Below are positions 16,125-23,514 of a DNA stretch of 64,000 nucleotides, piece by piece. Location: assembly GCA_002343775.1 (NCBI GenBank), contig DDSH01000022.1:108058-172057 (forward strand), written 5' to 3'. The stretch's first letter is position 1, and each line of letters begins with the position of its first letter. The notes under the pieces were generated by a model. That model did no database searches, was not told the origin of the DNA, and saw nothing but the letters and a program-made list of their open reading frames with translations. This stretch comes from Anaerolineales bacterium UBA2395. Its GTDB lineage: Bacteria > Chloroflexota > Anaerolineae > Anaerolineales > Villigracilaceae. The translations under genes were made by a program, and so were the position numbers.

Positions 16125-16975
16125 GCGAGACTCCTTCCCGTCATCTGAATGAAGATGTTCTCCAACGTCGCTTCCTGCGTATGCAAGGTGCGGACTCCGC
16201 CCTCGCGCAGCAGTTTCAAAAACTCGGCATTGTCTGCCAGACCTGCCAGTTCAAAATCGCGTTGTTCGGTTTTGCCGTTCAAGCCAAACTCCACGCGCAC
16301 TTCGGGCTTGCCATAACGCAACTTCAATTCACGCGGCGAATCGATCACGTTCAACTTACCATCCACAATGAAGGCAACGCGGTCACATAATTCATCGGCG
16401 ATGTTCATATCATGCGTGGTAAGGAACACCGTCTTGCCCGCATCCTTTTGCGCCTTGATCAAATCTTTAACCTTGCGCGCGTTGACGGGGTCAAGCCCCG
16501 CAGTCGGCTCATCCAAAAAGAGCAGTTTGGGGTTGTTGACCAACGAGCGCGCCACACTCAGGCGGTTCTTCATCCCTTTGGAAAATTGCGAAACCAACGT
16601 ATCGGCATCATCGAGCAAGCCGACCATCTCCAATAATTCGTCGGGGTTTTTCACATTGCCCTGATACAACGCGCCGAAGTAACGCAGGTTCTCGCGCGCG
16701 GTCAACTTGGTGTAATGGTTCGGCATCTCGAAACTGACACCGACCTGTTCAAAATAATCGTAGCCCCACTCGCGCAAGTCGCGTTCAAAGACTTGCACCG
16801 AGCCTTGAAAGCCCTGCAACAATCGAAACAGAATCTTCTGCGTGGTCGATTTACCCGCACCGCTTGGTCCGAGAAACCCAAAGATCTCACCAGGCTGGAC
16901 GACAAAACTAATGTCCTTGATGGCTGGCTCAGTTGTGCCTGTATAAGTAAAAGTGAGGTTATTAACATTAATCAT
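16121..16975 (-). CDS. ABC transporter ATPase, ABC-2 export type
   Basis: A 284-residue ATPase. Walker A GPSGAGKST (residues 36-44), signature 'FSKGMKNRLSVARSL', Walker B 'LLFLDEPTAGLD', and H-loop 'TTHD'. The last 80 residues form the extra C-terminal region ('EATLENIFIQMTGRSLA') common in drug and lipid exporters of the DrrA/CcmA type. The ATG at 16973-16975 has AAAGGA six bases upstream; a longer frame reaching 17050 would put coding sequence over a strong promoter and palindrome, so I reject it. First gene of the export cluster. Confidence 0.9.
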   Translation of the reverse strand: MINVNNLTFTYTGTTEPAIKDISFVVQPGEIFGFLGPSGAGKSTTQKILFRLLQGFQGSVQVFERDLREWGYDYFEQVGVSFEMPNHYTKLTARENLRYFGALYQGNVKNPDELLEMVGLLDDADTLVSQFSKGMKNRLSVARSLVNNPKLLFLDEPTAGLDPVNARKVKDLIKAQKDAGKTVFLTTHDMNIADELCDRVAFIVDGKLNVIDSPRELKLRYGKPEVRVEFGLNGKTEQRDFELAGLADNAEFLKLLREGGVRTLHTQEATLENIFIQMTGRSLA

Positions 16976-17017
16976 GGTGCTTCCTTTGATGGTCCCGCAA
17001 GCGTACTCGCGGGAAAA

Positions 17018-17051
17018 TGTGACTTGGTGGTCATATGACCAATAGGTCACA
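17018..17051. promoter_or_regulatory. 34-bp imperfect palindrome, likely repressor operator
   Basis: Centred at 17034/17035; 14 of 17 position pairs match, with a perfect inner core TGGTCATATGACCA (17028-17041) and outer arms TGTGAC/GTCACA. It begins at the first base of the -10 box and runs over the transcription start, an ideal place for a repressor. Size and symmetry suit a TetR-family dimer or pair of dimers, and a TetR gene is in this cluster. Confidence 0.75.
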
Positions 17052-17078
17052 TTATAGGACGATTCTCCCCCGAGTCAA
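17051..17078 (-). promoter_or_regulatory. Sigma70-type promoter of the export cluster
   Basis: On the minus strand there is TTGACT (17073-17078), a 16-base spacer and perfect TATAAT (17051-17056). The start would fall near 17044, inside the palindrome. Confidence 0.82.
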
Positions 17079-17151
17079 GGGAAAAAAGTCACATTCGCCT
17101 CATTCTTGACCGTTTCTTGATACGGCTTTCTCCAGCCTTTTCCACCCCCCA

Positions 17152-17186
17152 ACAAAAATCCGCGAGACCTTTGCCTCACGGATTTT
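17152..17186 (-). terminator. Rho-independent terminator after the duplicated membrane-protein gene
   Basis: A 12-bp stem with one mismatch (17155-17166 and 17175-17186) is followed on the minus strand by TTTTTG. Confidence 0.8.
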
Positions 17187-17193
17187 CAACTGG

Positions 17194-18009
17194 TTACTGT
17201 TCACTGCTCACTGGCTTACTGGTCACTCTCGAAAACTTCTCCCCTATCATCTTCACCAACAACCCCGCCCGCCAAAATGCGACAGCCGCCATGCCATGCG
17301 CGAGGACTGCGAAAAACGGCGGAGTCTCGAAGGTGTAATACGTCCAGCACTGACGGGTGGTACCCCACAACTCGAGGAAGTAACCGAGACCAGAACCTGC
17401 AGCAAAGGTCAGCAGGGCAAAGCGATAATTTGTCGGGGTGAGGATAAGCAGCACACACAACAAGATCGAGAGCAAGGTATAGGACTTGTCGAAGGTTGGG
17501 GAAACAAAGACCAGCATCAGGGTCAGGAAAGAAGCGAAGGTGATCCAATAGAGAGAAGAAAATAGGGAATGGTGAATAGGCGCTTGAGTCCGATCTTCGA
17601 TCCGTTTGATTCCCCAATCCATAAATCTTGTAATACGGTCAATCGAAAGGCTCGCAATGGGCCAGGCAGGAATGATCCAAAGCGGCGGCCGTTCGGCGGT
17701 GTAGTAATGCCAGAGGTTGGTTTGTGTGCCCCATGACTCAATGGCAAGCCCGCCACAGATGCCCACGAAGACGATCAGCAGATCGGTCTTTAGGTTGGCA
17801 CGCGCCACAATGGTAATGGACATGAACAGGAACACGCCGATCAGAAGCCAGTCAATGTAGCGCCACCAGGCTCCGTCCCAATCCACATAGGCAAGATATT
17901 CCTCGGCAAGGGGCCACCAGATGTAGACGATAAGGAAAATGGTAAGTAAGAATCCGCCGAGGAGGATGCCGCTGTCGCGCGTCCAGAAGCGTGTCTTTTC
18001 GTTTTCCAT
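17194..18009 (-). CDS. Polytopic membrane protein with internal duplication
   Basis: A 271-residue protein with about eight hydrophobic segments in two similar halves. The first half contains 'IESWGTQTNLWHYYTAERPP' and the second 'LELWGTTRQCWTYYTFETPP': the pattern E-x-W-G-T-x5-W-x-Y-Y-T-x-E-x-P-P occurs twice. This shows an ancient tandem duplication. I do not recognise the family. The ATG at 18007-18009 is preferred over a longer frame because the longer N-terminus does not resemble a membrane-protein start. Divergent from the nuclease gene. Confidence 0.72.
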   Translation of the reverse strand: MENEKTRFWTRDSGILLGGFLLTIFLIVYIWWPLAEEYLAYVDWDGAWWRYIDWLLIGVFLFMSITIVARANLKTDLLIVFVGICGGLAIESWGTQTNLWHYYTAERPPLWIIPAWPIASLSIDRITRFMDWGIKRIEDRTQAPIHHSLFSSLYWITFASFLTLMLVFVSPTFDKSYTLLSILLCVLLILTPTNYRFALLTFAAGSGLGYFLELWGTTRQCWTYYTFETPPFFAVLAHGMAAVAFWRAGLLVKMIGEKFSRVTSKPVSSEQ

Positions 18010-18070
18010 TCGGCGGATTATAGCAGTGGTATGGAAAACAAAATAAGACAAAATTGGTCTGGTTATTTTC

Positions 18071-18099
18071 TTGCTTTTTTGAAAACTCTATCCTACAAT
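18071..18099 (+). promoter_or_regulatory. Candidate promoter of the nuclease gene
   Basis: TTGCTT (18071-18076), a 17-base spacer and TACAAT (18094-18099), 65 bases before the ATG. The -10 box matches consensus at five of six bases. Confidence 0.5.
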
Positions 18100-18163
18100 G
18101 AAATCGCTGGTGCATGTATCTTTTATTCTGACCGACCTCAGATTCACATAAAAGGAGAATGCA

Positions 18164-21100
18164 ATGCCAAAGTTTTTGAATAAGTTGTCCACTGTTCTCA
18201 TCATCTTGACGATGATCCTGGCTCTGGTGCCCGTGCAATTTGCTAGCGCGGCGACATCAGAGTTATTTTTTTCCGAGTACATTGAAGGGACGAGTAATAA
18301 CAAGGCGCTCGAAATCTACAACGGCACGGGGGCGGCAATCGACCTGGGCTCCGAAGGGTATAACCTTCAAATGCACTTCAACGGCAATGCCTCTGCCGGG
18401 TTGACCATCAACCTGACCGGCACGGTCGCCGATGGCGATGTGTATGTCGTGGCGCAGTCCTCCTCGAATGCCACCATCCTTGCCCAGGCGGACCAGACCA
18501 GCGGGGCGGGTTGGTTCAACGGGGATGACGCGGTGGTTCTGCGCAAAGGCACTACAGTCATCGATGTGATCGGTCAGATCGGTTTTGACCCCGGCTCGGA
18601 ATGGGGCTCCGGTTTGGTAAGCACAGCCGATAACACCTTGTGGCGCAAAGTGGATGTCTGCGCCGGCGACCCGGATGGTTCGAATGCATTCGACCCCTCT
18701 GTGGAATGGGACGGGTTTGCGACCGACGTGTTCGATGGGCTCGGTGCTCATACCGCCAATTGTGATCCCCAGCCGACAGTCATCAACGAAGTACTGGCAA
18801 GCACCGTCGGGACGGATGTGGAATACATTGAACTTTACGGCGAACCCGGCGCTTCACTGGCAGGGTTGAGCCTGATCTACGTGGAGAGCAACAACGGCGC
18901 TTCCCTTGGCGTGATCGATTTCCGCTACGATTTCGCGTTGACAGATGCCCTTGGACTCAACGGCTTCTACCTGATCGGTACCACGTCCAGCCTGCAATCC
19001 ACCTACGGAGTGACACCGAATGCGAACATCGCTACAAACAGCCTGGAAAACAGCAGCGCGACCATAGCCCTGGTCGAGACCGCCAGTTTGAGCGGCGGCA
19101 GCGTTAGCGGGGGTGAAGTCGTACTCGATACTGTCGCGATCACAGATGCGACCCTCAGCACCTTCTTCTTTGGAGCGCCGGTGGTGGGACCAGATGGAAC
19201 CTTCTTCCCGGCGGGTGTTCGCCGCGTGACCGATGGCGTGGATACCGATACCACCGCCGATTGGGTGATCAGTGACTTCAACCTTGGTCCGGCAAACACG
19301 CCCATCGCGGGGATATCCTCCGACCTGCCTCCCACAGTGACCGAGACAAACCCTGCTGATGGCATGACCAATGTGCCCGTTGGCAGTAACGTCAGCGTGA
19401 CGTTCAGCGAAAGCGTGGATGCTGCCGCCGGGGCGATCAGTCTCGAATGTCCGGCAGGTACCCCGGTGGCAGGCAATGACGCGGCAAACGACGTCACGAG
19501 CGTGACCATCGACCCAGCCAGCGACCTGCCTGCAAACACCACCTGTTCCATTGTCATCGACGCCAATGATGTCACTGACAATGATGGCACGCCCGATTCC
19601 CTGACTGGTGCAACCACCTTCAGCTTTACCACTGGCGCGGGGGCAGCGGTCACGCCGATCCACGCGATTCAGGGCAGCGGCGATGTATCCGCACCTGGAA
19701 CGTTCACAGTGGAGGCAATCGTCGTCGGCGATTACCAGACCCAAGGCAGCGGTCAGCTGCGCGGGTTCTTCCTCCAGGAAGAAGATGCGGATATTGATGC
19801 CGATCCAGCCACATCGGAAGGTATCTTCGTCTTTTGCAGCAGCTGCCCAACGCCGGTCAATGTCGGCGACAAAGTGCGCGTCACCGGCACATCGAGCGAG
19901 TTCTTCGGCATGAGCCAGCTGTCCGCCACGACGGCAGCGAGTGTCACCGTTCTAAGTTCCGGCAACCCGCTCCCCATCCCAGCCAGCATTGACCTGCCAG
20001 TACCGAACGTCCCCAGTGGCGATCTGAACGCAGCCATAACCGCCATCAACGCTTACTTTGAAGCGTTCGAAGGCATGTTGGTCACATTCCCGGATGCGCT
20101 GTCGGTTAGTGAGTATTTCGAATTGGCGCGTTATGGACAGGTGATCCTCACCGAGGGCGGACGCCCGCATACCTTTACTGCGGTCAACACTCCCAGCGCG
20201 TCCGGCTTGATCGACCATGAAATCGACCTGGCACGGCGCTCGATCATTCTCGACGATACGGACAACCGCCAGAACCGTCCTGTGGATGCACCGAACACGA
20301 ACTATTACCATCCAGTTCCGGGGCTTAGCACCGGGAACTTCTTCCGCGGCGGCGATACGATCACCAACCTGACAGGTATATTACATTGGTCGTTTGCCGG
20401 TCAAACGGGAACCGATGCCTGGCGCATCCGTCCTGTGACGGAAGCGTACAGCTATGCCTTTACCTCAGTCAACCCGAGAGCGGATGTTCCCGATGTCGGC
20501 GGCAGCCTGAAGGTTGCCAGCTTTAACGTCCTCAATTACTTCCTGACCGTGGACACGACCGCCTCGAACGACGTGGGCATCTGCGGACCCTCGGGCACAA
20601 TGGATTGCCGCGGCGCAGACAGCGCCCAGGAACTGGACCGTCAGCGCACGAAATTGCTGGCAGCCCTCTCTGCTCTCGATGCGGATGTGCTTGGTTTGAT
20701 GGAGATGGAAAACACTCCCGGAGTCGAACCGCTGGCAGACATTGTGGCTGACTTGCCGGGCTATGCCTACATCGACACGGGCGTCATCGGCGGCGACGCC
20801 ATCCGTGTTGGCATCATTTACAAGACATCCACCGTCGTACCGGTTGGCAACTATGCCATATTGGATAGCAACGTCGACCCGCGCTTCGATGATGGTCGCA
20901 ACCGCCCGGCTCTCGCTCAGACCTTTGAAGAGATTGCCTCCGGTGGACGCTTCACTGTGGTTGTCAACCACTTGAAGAGCAAAGGCTCCAGCTGCGGCGC
21001 AGGCGATGATGACACAACCACCGGTCAGGGGAACTGCAATGGTACCCGTACGCTGGCGGCACAAGCCATGGCAGACTGGCTTGCCAGCGACCCAACCGGC

Positions 21101-21802
21101 AGCGGCGACCCGGATATGCTCATCATCGGTGACTTGAATTCCTATGCCCGGGAAGACCCGATCGTTGCGCTTCAGAACGCCGGATACACCGACCTGGTGG
21201 CAGCCTTTGGCGGACCCAGCGCGTACGGCTACGTCTTCGACGGTCAGTTGGGCTACCTCGACCATGCGCTTGCCAACGCCAGCCTCAACCCGCAAGTGAG
21301 CGGTGTGGCAGAGTGGCACATCAATGCCGACGAAATTCCGCTCTTCGACTATAACGACGACGAGAGGACTGGCGGCGAAGCCGCCTTCGAAGAGGAATCG
21401 GACACACTCCCGCTCTACGAGCCGAACGAGTTCCGCACCTCCGACCACGACCCGGTCATTGTAGGGTTATGCATGCCACCCACCCTGAGCGTAACCGTGA
21501 CGCCAAACGTCCTTTGGCCTGCCAACAACAAGTATGTGGACGTGGAAGCATCTTTCACCGCTTCGAGCAATGTCGTGTCGATTGATCTGCTTTCCATCAC
21601 CTCCAACGAACCCGATGACAGCAAAGGGAACGGGAATTTCATCAACGACATCGTCATCCTTGACAACGACTCTTTCAAGCTGCGGGCGGAGCGCATGGGC
21701 AATGGAAACGGGCGTGTGTATACGATCGTTTACCAAGCCACCAACTCGTGCGGTGCCACTGTCATAGCAGAAGCCACAGTCACTGTTCCGCATAACAAGT
21801 AA
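18164..21802 (+). CDS. Large secreted nuclease (ExeM/NucH-like endonuclease/exonuclease/phosphatase protein)
   Basis: A 1212-residue exported protein that should degrade extracellular DNA. Signal peptide at residues 1-30 (ends ASAA); lamin-tail-like domain near 35-140 ('FSEYIEGTSNNKALEIYNG'); a second, degenerate lamin-tail-like domain near 205-300; an Ig-like domain near 387-490 ('NPADGMTNVPVGSNVSVTFS'); an OB-fold region near 495-600. The catalytic domain spans about 770-1105: 'SFNVLNY' (about 785), 'GLMEMENTPG' with the metal-binding Glu (about 845), 'NHLKSKG' (about 934), 'GDLNSY' (about 989) and the final 'SDHDPV' (about 1092). A beta-rich C-terminal domain of about 100 residues follows, with no obvious sorting signal. 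AAAAGGAG precedes the ATG. It could serve phosphate or nucleoside scavenging or biofilm turnover. Confidence 0.9.
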   Translation: MPKFLNKLSTVLIILTMILALVPVQFASAATSELFFSEYIEGTSNNKALEIYNGTGAAIDLGSEGYNLQMHFNGNASAGLTINLTGTVADGDVYVVAQSSSNATILAQADQTSGAGWFNGDDAVVLRKGTTVIDVIGQIGFDPGSEWGSGLVSTADNTLWRKVDVCAGDPDGSNAFDPSVEWDGFATDVFDGLGAHTANCDPQPTVINEVLASTVGTDVEYIELYGEPGASLAGLSLIYVESNNGASLGVIDFRYDFALTDALGLNGFYLIGTTSSLQSTYGVTPNANIATNSLENSSATIALVETASLSGGSVSGGEVVLDTVAITDATLSTFFFGAPVVGPDGTFFPAGVRRVTDGVDTDTTADWVISDFNLGPANTPIAGISSDLPPTVTETNPADGMTNVPVGSNVSVTFSESVDAAAGAISLECPAGTPVAGNDAANDVTSVTIDPASDLPANTTCSIVIDANDVTDNDGTPDSLTGATTFSFTTGAGAAVTPIHAIQGSGDVSAPGTFTVEAIVVGDYQTQGSGQLRGFFLQEEDADIDADPATSEGIFVFCSSCPTPVNVGDKVRVTGTSSEFFGMSQLSATTAASVTVLSSGNPLPIPASIDLPVPNVPSGDLNAAITAINAYFEAFEGMLVTFPDALSVSEYFELARYGQVILTEGGRPHTFTAVNTPSASGLIDHEIDLARRSIILDDTDNRQNRPVDAPNTNYYHPVPGLSTGNFFRGGDTITNLTGILHWSFAGQTGTDAWRIRPVTEAYSYAFTSVNPRADVPDVGGSLKVASFNVLNYFLTVDTTASNDVGICGPSGTMDCRGADSAQELDRQRTKLLAALSALDADVLGLMEMENTPGVEPLADIVADLPGYAYIDTGVIGGDAIRVGIIYKTSTVVPVGNYAILDSNVDPRFDDGRNRPALAQTFEEIASGGRFTVVVNHLKSKGSSCGAGDDDTTTGQGNCNGTRTLAAQAMADWLASDPTGSGDPDMLIIGDLNSYAREDPIVALQNAGYTDLVAAFGGPSAYGYVFDGQLGYLDHALANASLNPQVSGVAEWHINADEIPLFDYNDDERTGGEAAFEEESDTLPLYEPNEFRTSDHDPVIVGLCMPPTLSVTVTPNVLWPANNKYVDVEASFTASSNVVSIDLLSITSNEPDDSKGNGNFINDIVILDNDSFKLRAERMGNGNGRVYTIVYQATNSCGATVIAEATVTVPHNK

Positions 21803-21818
21803 CCGGCAATGAAATAAA

Positions 21819-21851
21819 GGATGCCCGCCAAATGGCGGGCATCCCGCTTTT
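21819..21851 (+). terminator. Rho-independent terminator of the nuclease gene
   Basis: An 11-bp perfect stem (GGATGCCCGCC at 21819-21829 and GGCGGGCATCC at 21834-21844) is followed by CGCTTTT. Confidence 0.85.
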
Positions 21852-21924
21852 GGAAACGTTTTTACATCCCAAACGTTTTTAGACTTCTTGGGTCGGATAT
21901 ATTCTTTATAAATGCTTCATTACA

Positions 21925-21953
21925 TTGTAAATCCCGCCAATCCTCCCTATAAT
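21925..21953 (+). promoter_or_regulatory. Promoter of the LysR gene
   Basis: TTGTAA (21925-21930), a 17-base spacer and perfect TATAAT (21948-21953). Transcription would start about 12 bases before the ATG, giving a very short leader. An inverted repeat TTACA-T-TGTAA overlaps the -35 box. Confidence 0.7.
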
Positions 21954-21972
21954 GATAGTGGAGAAATTCACA

Positions 21973-22896
21973 ATGGATATTCGCAAGCTAGAGGCATTTT
22001 TGCGGGCAGCGGAAACTTCCAGTTTATCGGAGGCATCGAAGCAGCTGCATCTCAGCCAGCCCGCGTTGAGTCATCAGATCAAACTGCTAGAAGAGGAACT
22101 GGAAGTTCAGCTTTTCATCCGCAGCAATACCGGCTTAAAGTTAACCGAAGCGGGGCAATTATTGTTGCCCTGGGCACAGCGCCTGCTTCACGACACCAAT
22201 AACTTGAAGGATATGATGTCGTCGCTGCAACATGTATTTGTGGGAGATTTGCGCATCGCATGCAGTTCCACCAGCGGGAAATACATTCTGCCCCTGCTGG
22301 TCGCCCGTTTTTGCTCACACCACTCTGGCGTACGTGCACACATCCTGTCCTGCCGACCAGACTATACCGTCCCAAGCCTGCTGGAGGGAGAGGCGCATTT
22401 GGGGATCGTCAGTTCGGAAGTTAACAACAGCAGCTTGGAGTCGCAGGAATTTTTCCGCGACTCGATCAACCTAATCGTGTCGTCCAATCACCCGTGGGCT
22501 TCGCGTACCTCGGTGGACGCTTCGGAGATTACGCAGGAACCGATGATCCTTCGCGAGGCAACGTCTGGGACGCGGCGGGTGATGATGGAGGAACTCGCCA
22601 AGTTCGACATCAGCCTCGATGATCTGAAAATCTTCCTTGAGCTTGGCAACGTGGAAGCAGTGATGGAGGTGGTCGCGGAGGGCTTCGGGATTTCCTTCGT
22701 CTCCGACCTTGCCAGTTATTGCATGAGACAGTTAAAACGCGTCGTGAAGGTCAAGGTCGATGGGTTGAACATGCAGCGGGTCAATTTTATGATGCGGAAA
22801 AGGAACGCTCCCCCGCATCGCGCCAGCAACGTCTTCTGGGGCTTCATCCATGCGCCTGAAAATGCCGACATCCTCATCACTCGACATATCGCTTAA
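21973..22896 (+). CDS. LysR-family transcriptional regulator
   Basis: A 307-residue regulator. The N-terminal winged helix reads 'MDIRKLEAFLRAAETSSLSE' then 'ASKQLHLSQPALSHQIKLLE', typical for LysR; residues 90-300 form the effector domain ('GDLRIACSSTSGKYILPLLV'). It resembles the CysB/CbbR/CysL branch. Its usual target would be a neighbouring gene, and the nearest candidate is the YeeE-like protein on the opposite strand, which would suggest sulfur metabolism; this is inference. The ATG at 21973 fits the conserved N-terminus; an ATG seven codons upstream would sit inside the -10 region. Confidence 0.88.
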   Translation: MDIRKLEAFLRAAETSSLSEASKQLHLSQPALSHQIKLLEEELEVQLFIRSNTGLKLTEAGQLLLPWAQRLLHDTNNLKDMMSSLQHVFVGDLRIACSSTSGKYILPLLVARFCSHHSGVRAHILSCRPDYTVPSLLEGEAHLGIVSSEVNNSSLESQEFFRDSINLIVSSNHPWASRTSVDASEITQEPMILREATSGTRRVMMEELAKFDISLDDLKIFLELGNVEAVMEVVAEGFGISFVSDLASYCMRQLKRVVKVKVDGLNMQRVNFMMRKRNAPPHRASNVFWGFIHAPENADILITRHIA

Positions 22897-22904
22897 ACAA
22901 AAAA

Positions 22905-22992
22905 GAGACCCTCAAGGTTTTTCGTGCCTGATTCACATGGCGGCAGAATATTAAAACACCGCCTGAGAGAACACGCTAACCTTCAGGGTCTC
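22905..22992 (-). terminator. Long-stem structured element ending in a T-run
   Basis: Fifteen-base arms (22905-22919 and 22978-22992) pair at 14 of 15 positions and enclose a second hairpin, GGCGG (22939-22943) with CCGCC (22959-22963). On the minus strand the outer stem is followed by six T, so it can act as terminator for the YeeE-like gene. It is much larger than an ordinary terminator. It also begins nine bases after the LysR stop. Confidence 0.55.
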
Positions 22993-23030
22993 CACTACAC
23001 TTTCAGGCTGCCCTTGCTAAACGTTCACCT

Positions 23031-23321
23031 TCATGCATCCTGCTTTTCCTGGAAGAGCGTACAATGCACCACGAAGAAACTGTAGACAAAGCTGCATGCC
23101 ATGCAGCCGCCCCAATAGAAAGGCGTGGGGTTGATGAACAACGAACCGCTCACAACCGCGGTGGGGATAAGAATCAGCCCCAGCAACAAGGTGATAGCGA
23201 TTCCCTTAAACAGGGTGGGATGCTTCTCCCGGATAAAGGTGCATAGAGACGACCGACCATTCTGGGTTGCAAAGCCAAGGATCGCCCCGCCCATGACACC
23301 GATGAAGAGTGAAACTGCCAT
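23031..23321 (-). CDS. Very small YeeE/YedE-like membrane protein
   Basis: A 96-residue protein with three hydrophobic segments. 'GGAILGFATQNGRSSLCTFI' resembles the start of a sulfur-transport (YeeE/YedE) unit, where a conserved cysteine near the pore carries thiosulfate or other sulfur species; a second cysteine pair is in 'WGGCMACSFV'. Family members are usually much longer, so this is either a minimal half-unit or a remnant. AAGGAGGA directly before the ATG argues that it is translated. The family assignment is tentative. Confidence 0.55.
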   Translation of the reverse strand: MAVSLFIGVMGGAILGFATQNGRSSLCTFIREKHPTLFKGIAITLLLGLILIPTAVVSGSLFINPTPFYWGGCMACSFVYSFFVVHCTLFQEKQDA

Positions 23322-23514
23322 ATCGTCCTCCTTCCATTTCAAATACTTTCGGAATGCACCGACTTGTTCCGCATTTTCAGCATAGTCGTTTCCCCCGCAT
23401 ATCACAAGTGGAAAAGGTAATTCAGTCCCTTCGATCATTTTATGGCTGGGTATAAATTTTATTTATATCCATGTTGGTTCAATTCGTCTTCATGGTCTAT
23501 GTTAAAATAGCCGC

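Noticed and set aside
16976..17050. A longer N-terminus for the ABC-2 ATPase.
   Set aside because: It would lie over the palindrome and run up to the -10 box; the shorter start has a good ribosome site.
20465..21448. A long minus-strand open frame (327 codons) inside the secreted nuclease gene.
   Set aside because: It is a mirror frame of the catalytic domain; the plus-strand frame has clear enzyme motifs.
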